Below are positions 25,280 through 25,970 of a stretch of DNA of 25,970 nucleotides, in pieces. The translations under genes and the position numbers were made by a program. The stretch is from Pseudomonadota bacterium (lineage in GTDB: Bacteria; Pseudomonadota; Alphaproteobacteria; Acetobacterales; Acetobacteraceae). The stretch covers positions 1-25,970 of the forward strand of contig JAJZEG010000067.1 in NCBI GenBank assembly GCA_021828605.1, written 5' to 3'. The notes beneath the pieces are model-generated. The model was given only the letters and a program-made list of their open reading frames with translations. It did not search any database and had not been told where the DNA came from. The first letter of the stretch is position 1. Every line of letters starts with the position of its first letter.

Positions 25280-25970
25280 GTGTCCAACCCCGGCGCCGCC
25301 GACACCACGATTATTACCGCGCCCCGCCAGCTTGCTGACTGGTTCGCGGTCGGCTGTAAGCCCGCCGCCGATTACCGGATTGGCACCGAGCATGAGAGTT
25401 TCGGCTTTCATCACACCGATCAGACATCGATCCCCTACGAGCCGGATGGCATTCGCGCGGTGCTGGAATCGATTGCCGCCAATGAAGGGTTGAGCCCGAT
25501 TTTGGATCGGGGCCAGCCGATTGGGCTGACCGGCGAGAATTTTTCGATCTCGCTGGAGCCGGGCGGGCAGTTCGAGCTGTCCGGTGGGATTGTTGCCGAT
25601 TTACACGCAACGCGCGACGAAATTGCCGCGCATTGCGCGCGGGTGCAGCGTATCGCCACGACCCTCGGTCTCGGTTTTGCCCCGCTGGGCTTTCACCCGA
25701 CGGCCAAGCGGGATGATTTATTCTGGATGCCCAAGGGCCGCTACGCGATCATGCGCGCGCACATGCCCCGGGTGGGGACGCGCGGGCTGGATATGATGCT
25801 GCGCACCTGCACGGTGCAGGCCAATCTGGATTTTCACTCCGAGACCGACATGGTGCGCAAAATGCGCCTCGCACTCCGGTTGCAGCCTTTGGCCAGCGCT
25901 TTATTCGCCAATTCGCCGTTCCGCGAGGGGGCGCCGAACGGCATGCTCTCCAACCGCGCTTACACCTGGC
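25280..25970 (+). CDS. gshA: Glutamate-cysteine ligase (partial, 3' end outside window)
   Basis: The first 230 codons of a class II (GCS2/plant-type) glutamate-cysteine ligase are open to the window edge. It catalyses the ATP-dependent first step of glutathione synthesis. Seen are YRIGTEHESFGF (about 32-43, start of the catalytic core), LTGENFSISLEPGGQFELSG (about 89-108), GFHPTAKRDDLFWMPKGRY, and the substrate-site segment TCTVQANLDF. The start is a GTG at 25280 with AGGAGA about 5 nt upstream; no in-frame ATG is near. It follows rsmE by 12 nt and is probably co-transcribed with it. No frameshift is seen in the visible part. Confidence 0.94.
   Translation, partial: MSNPGAADTTIITAPRQLADWFAVGCKPAADYRIGTEHESFGFHHTDQTSIPYEPDGIRAVLESIAANEGLSPILDRGQPIGLTGENFSISLEPGGQFELSGGIVADLHATRDEIAAHCARVQRIATTLGLGFAPLGFHPTAKRDDLFWMPKGRYAIMRAHMPRVGTRGLDMMLRTCTVQANLDFHSETDMVRKMRLALRLQPLASALFANSPFREGAPNGMLSNRAYTW

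Overview
The window reads as chromosomal DNA of an aerobic, high-GC alphaproteobacterium. The initiator tRNA with C1xA72, the ParC/RecO/SdhCDAB/UbiA/RsmE/GshA protein types and the ubiquinone-linked respiration all fit. I lean towards Acetobacteraceae (Acidiphilium-like) from general protein character, but that is inference. There is no plasmid, phage or transposon signature, no CRISPR array and no rRNA operon.

Left part (1-9.9 kb, visibly AT-richer). A tRNA-fMet is followed by a minus-strand PEP-CTERM exported protein with a clear terminator. Divergent from it is an M3 oligoendopeptidase, then a translationally coupled pair of small secreted proteins (Spy/LTxxQ-like, then an Arg/Gln/Tyr/Pro-rich protein). 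Converging on these is a tight three-gene minus-strand cassette (9825 to 4745). It encodes a bifunctional glycosyltransferase (GT-A plus GT4), an FkbM methyltransferase with a long coiled-coil tail, and a polytopic GT-C-like membrane protein. This looks like a small surface-glycan assembly or capping module, read from an AT-rich promoter with a perfect TATAAT.

Middle (10.0-19.2 kb, very GC-rich). Six minus-strand genes are packed with overlaps or near-zero gaps, read in this order: M20 amidohydrolase, a hybrid FkbM-like/beta-domain protein, recO, parC, a FUSC-family membrane protein and an MsbA-like ABC exporter. The housekeeping pair recO-parC is thus embedded among envelope and transport genes.

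Right part (19.3-26 kb). The operon sdhC-sdhD-sdhA-sdhB (minus strand) encodes the complete succinate dehydrogenase. Next, also on the minus strand, ubiA (ubiquinone synthesis) overlaps a METTL20/ETFBKMT-like methyltransferase, whose family targets the electron-transfer flavoprotein. Head-to-head with ubiA, and sharing its 5' coding end, rsmE and then gshA (cut by the window edge) run on the plus strand. SDH, UbiA and the ETF-methyltransferase homologue all bear on electron entry into the quinone pool.

No intergenic stretch exceeds about 230 bases. The best candidates for undescribed biology are the glycan cassette with its coiled-coil methyltransferase, the hybrid methyltransferase-like protein next to recO, and the overlapping divergent ubiA/rsmE start region.
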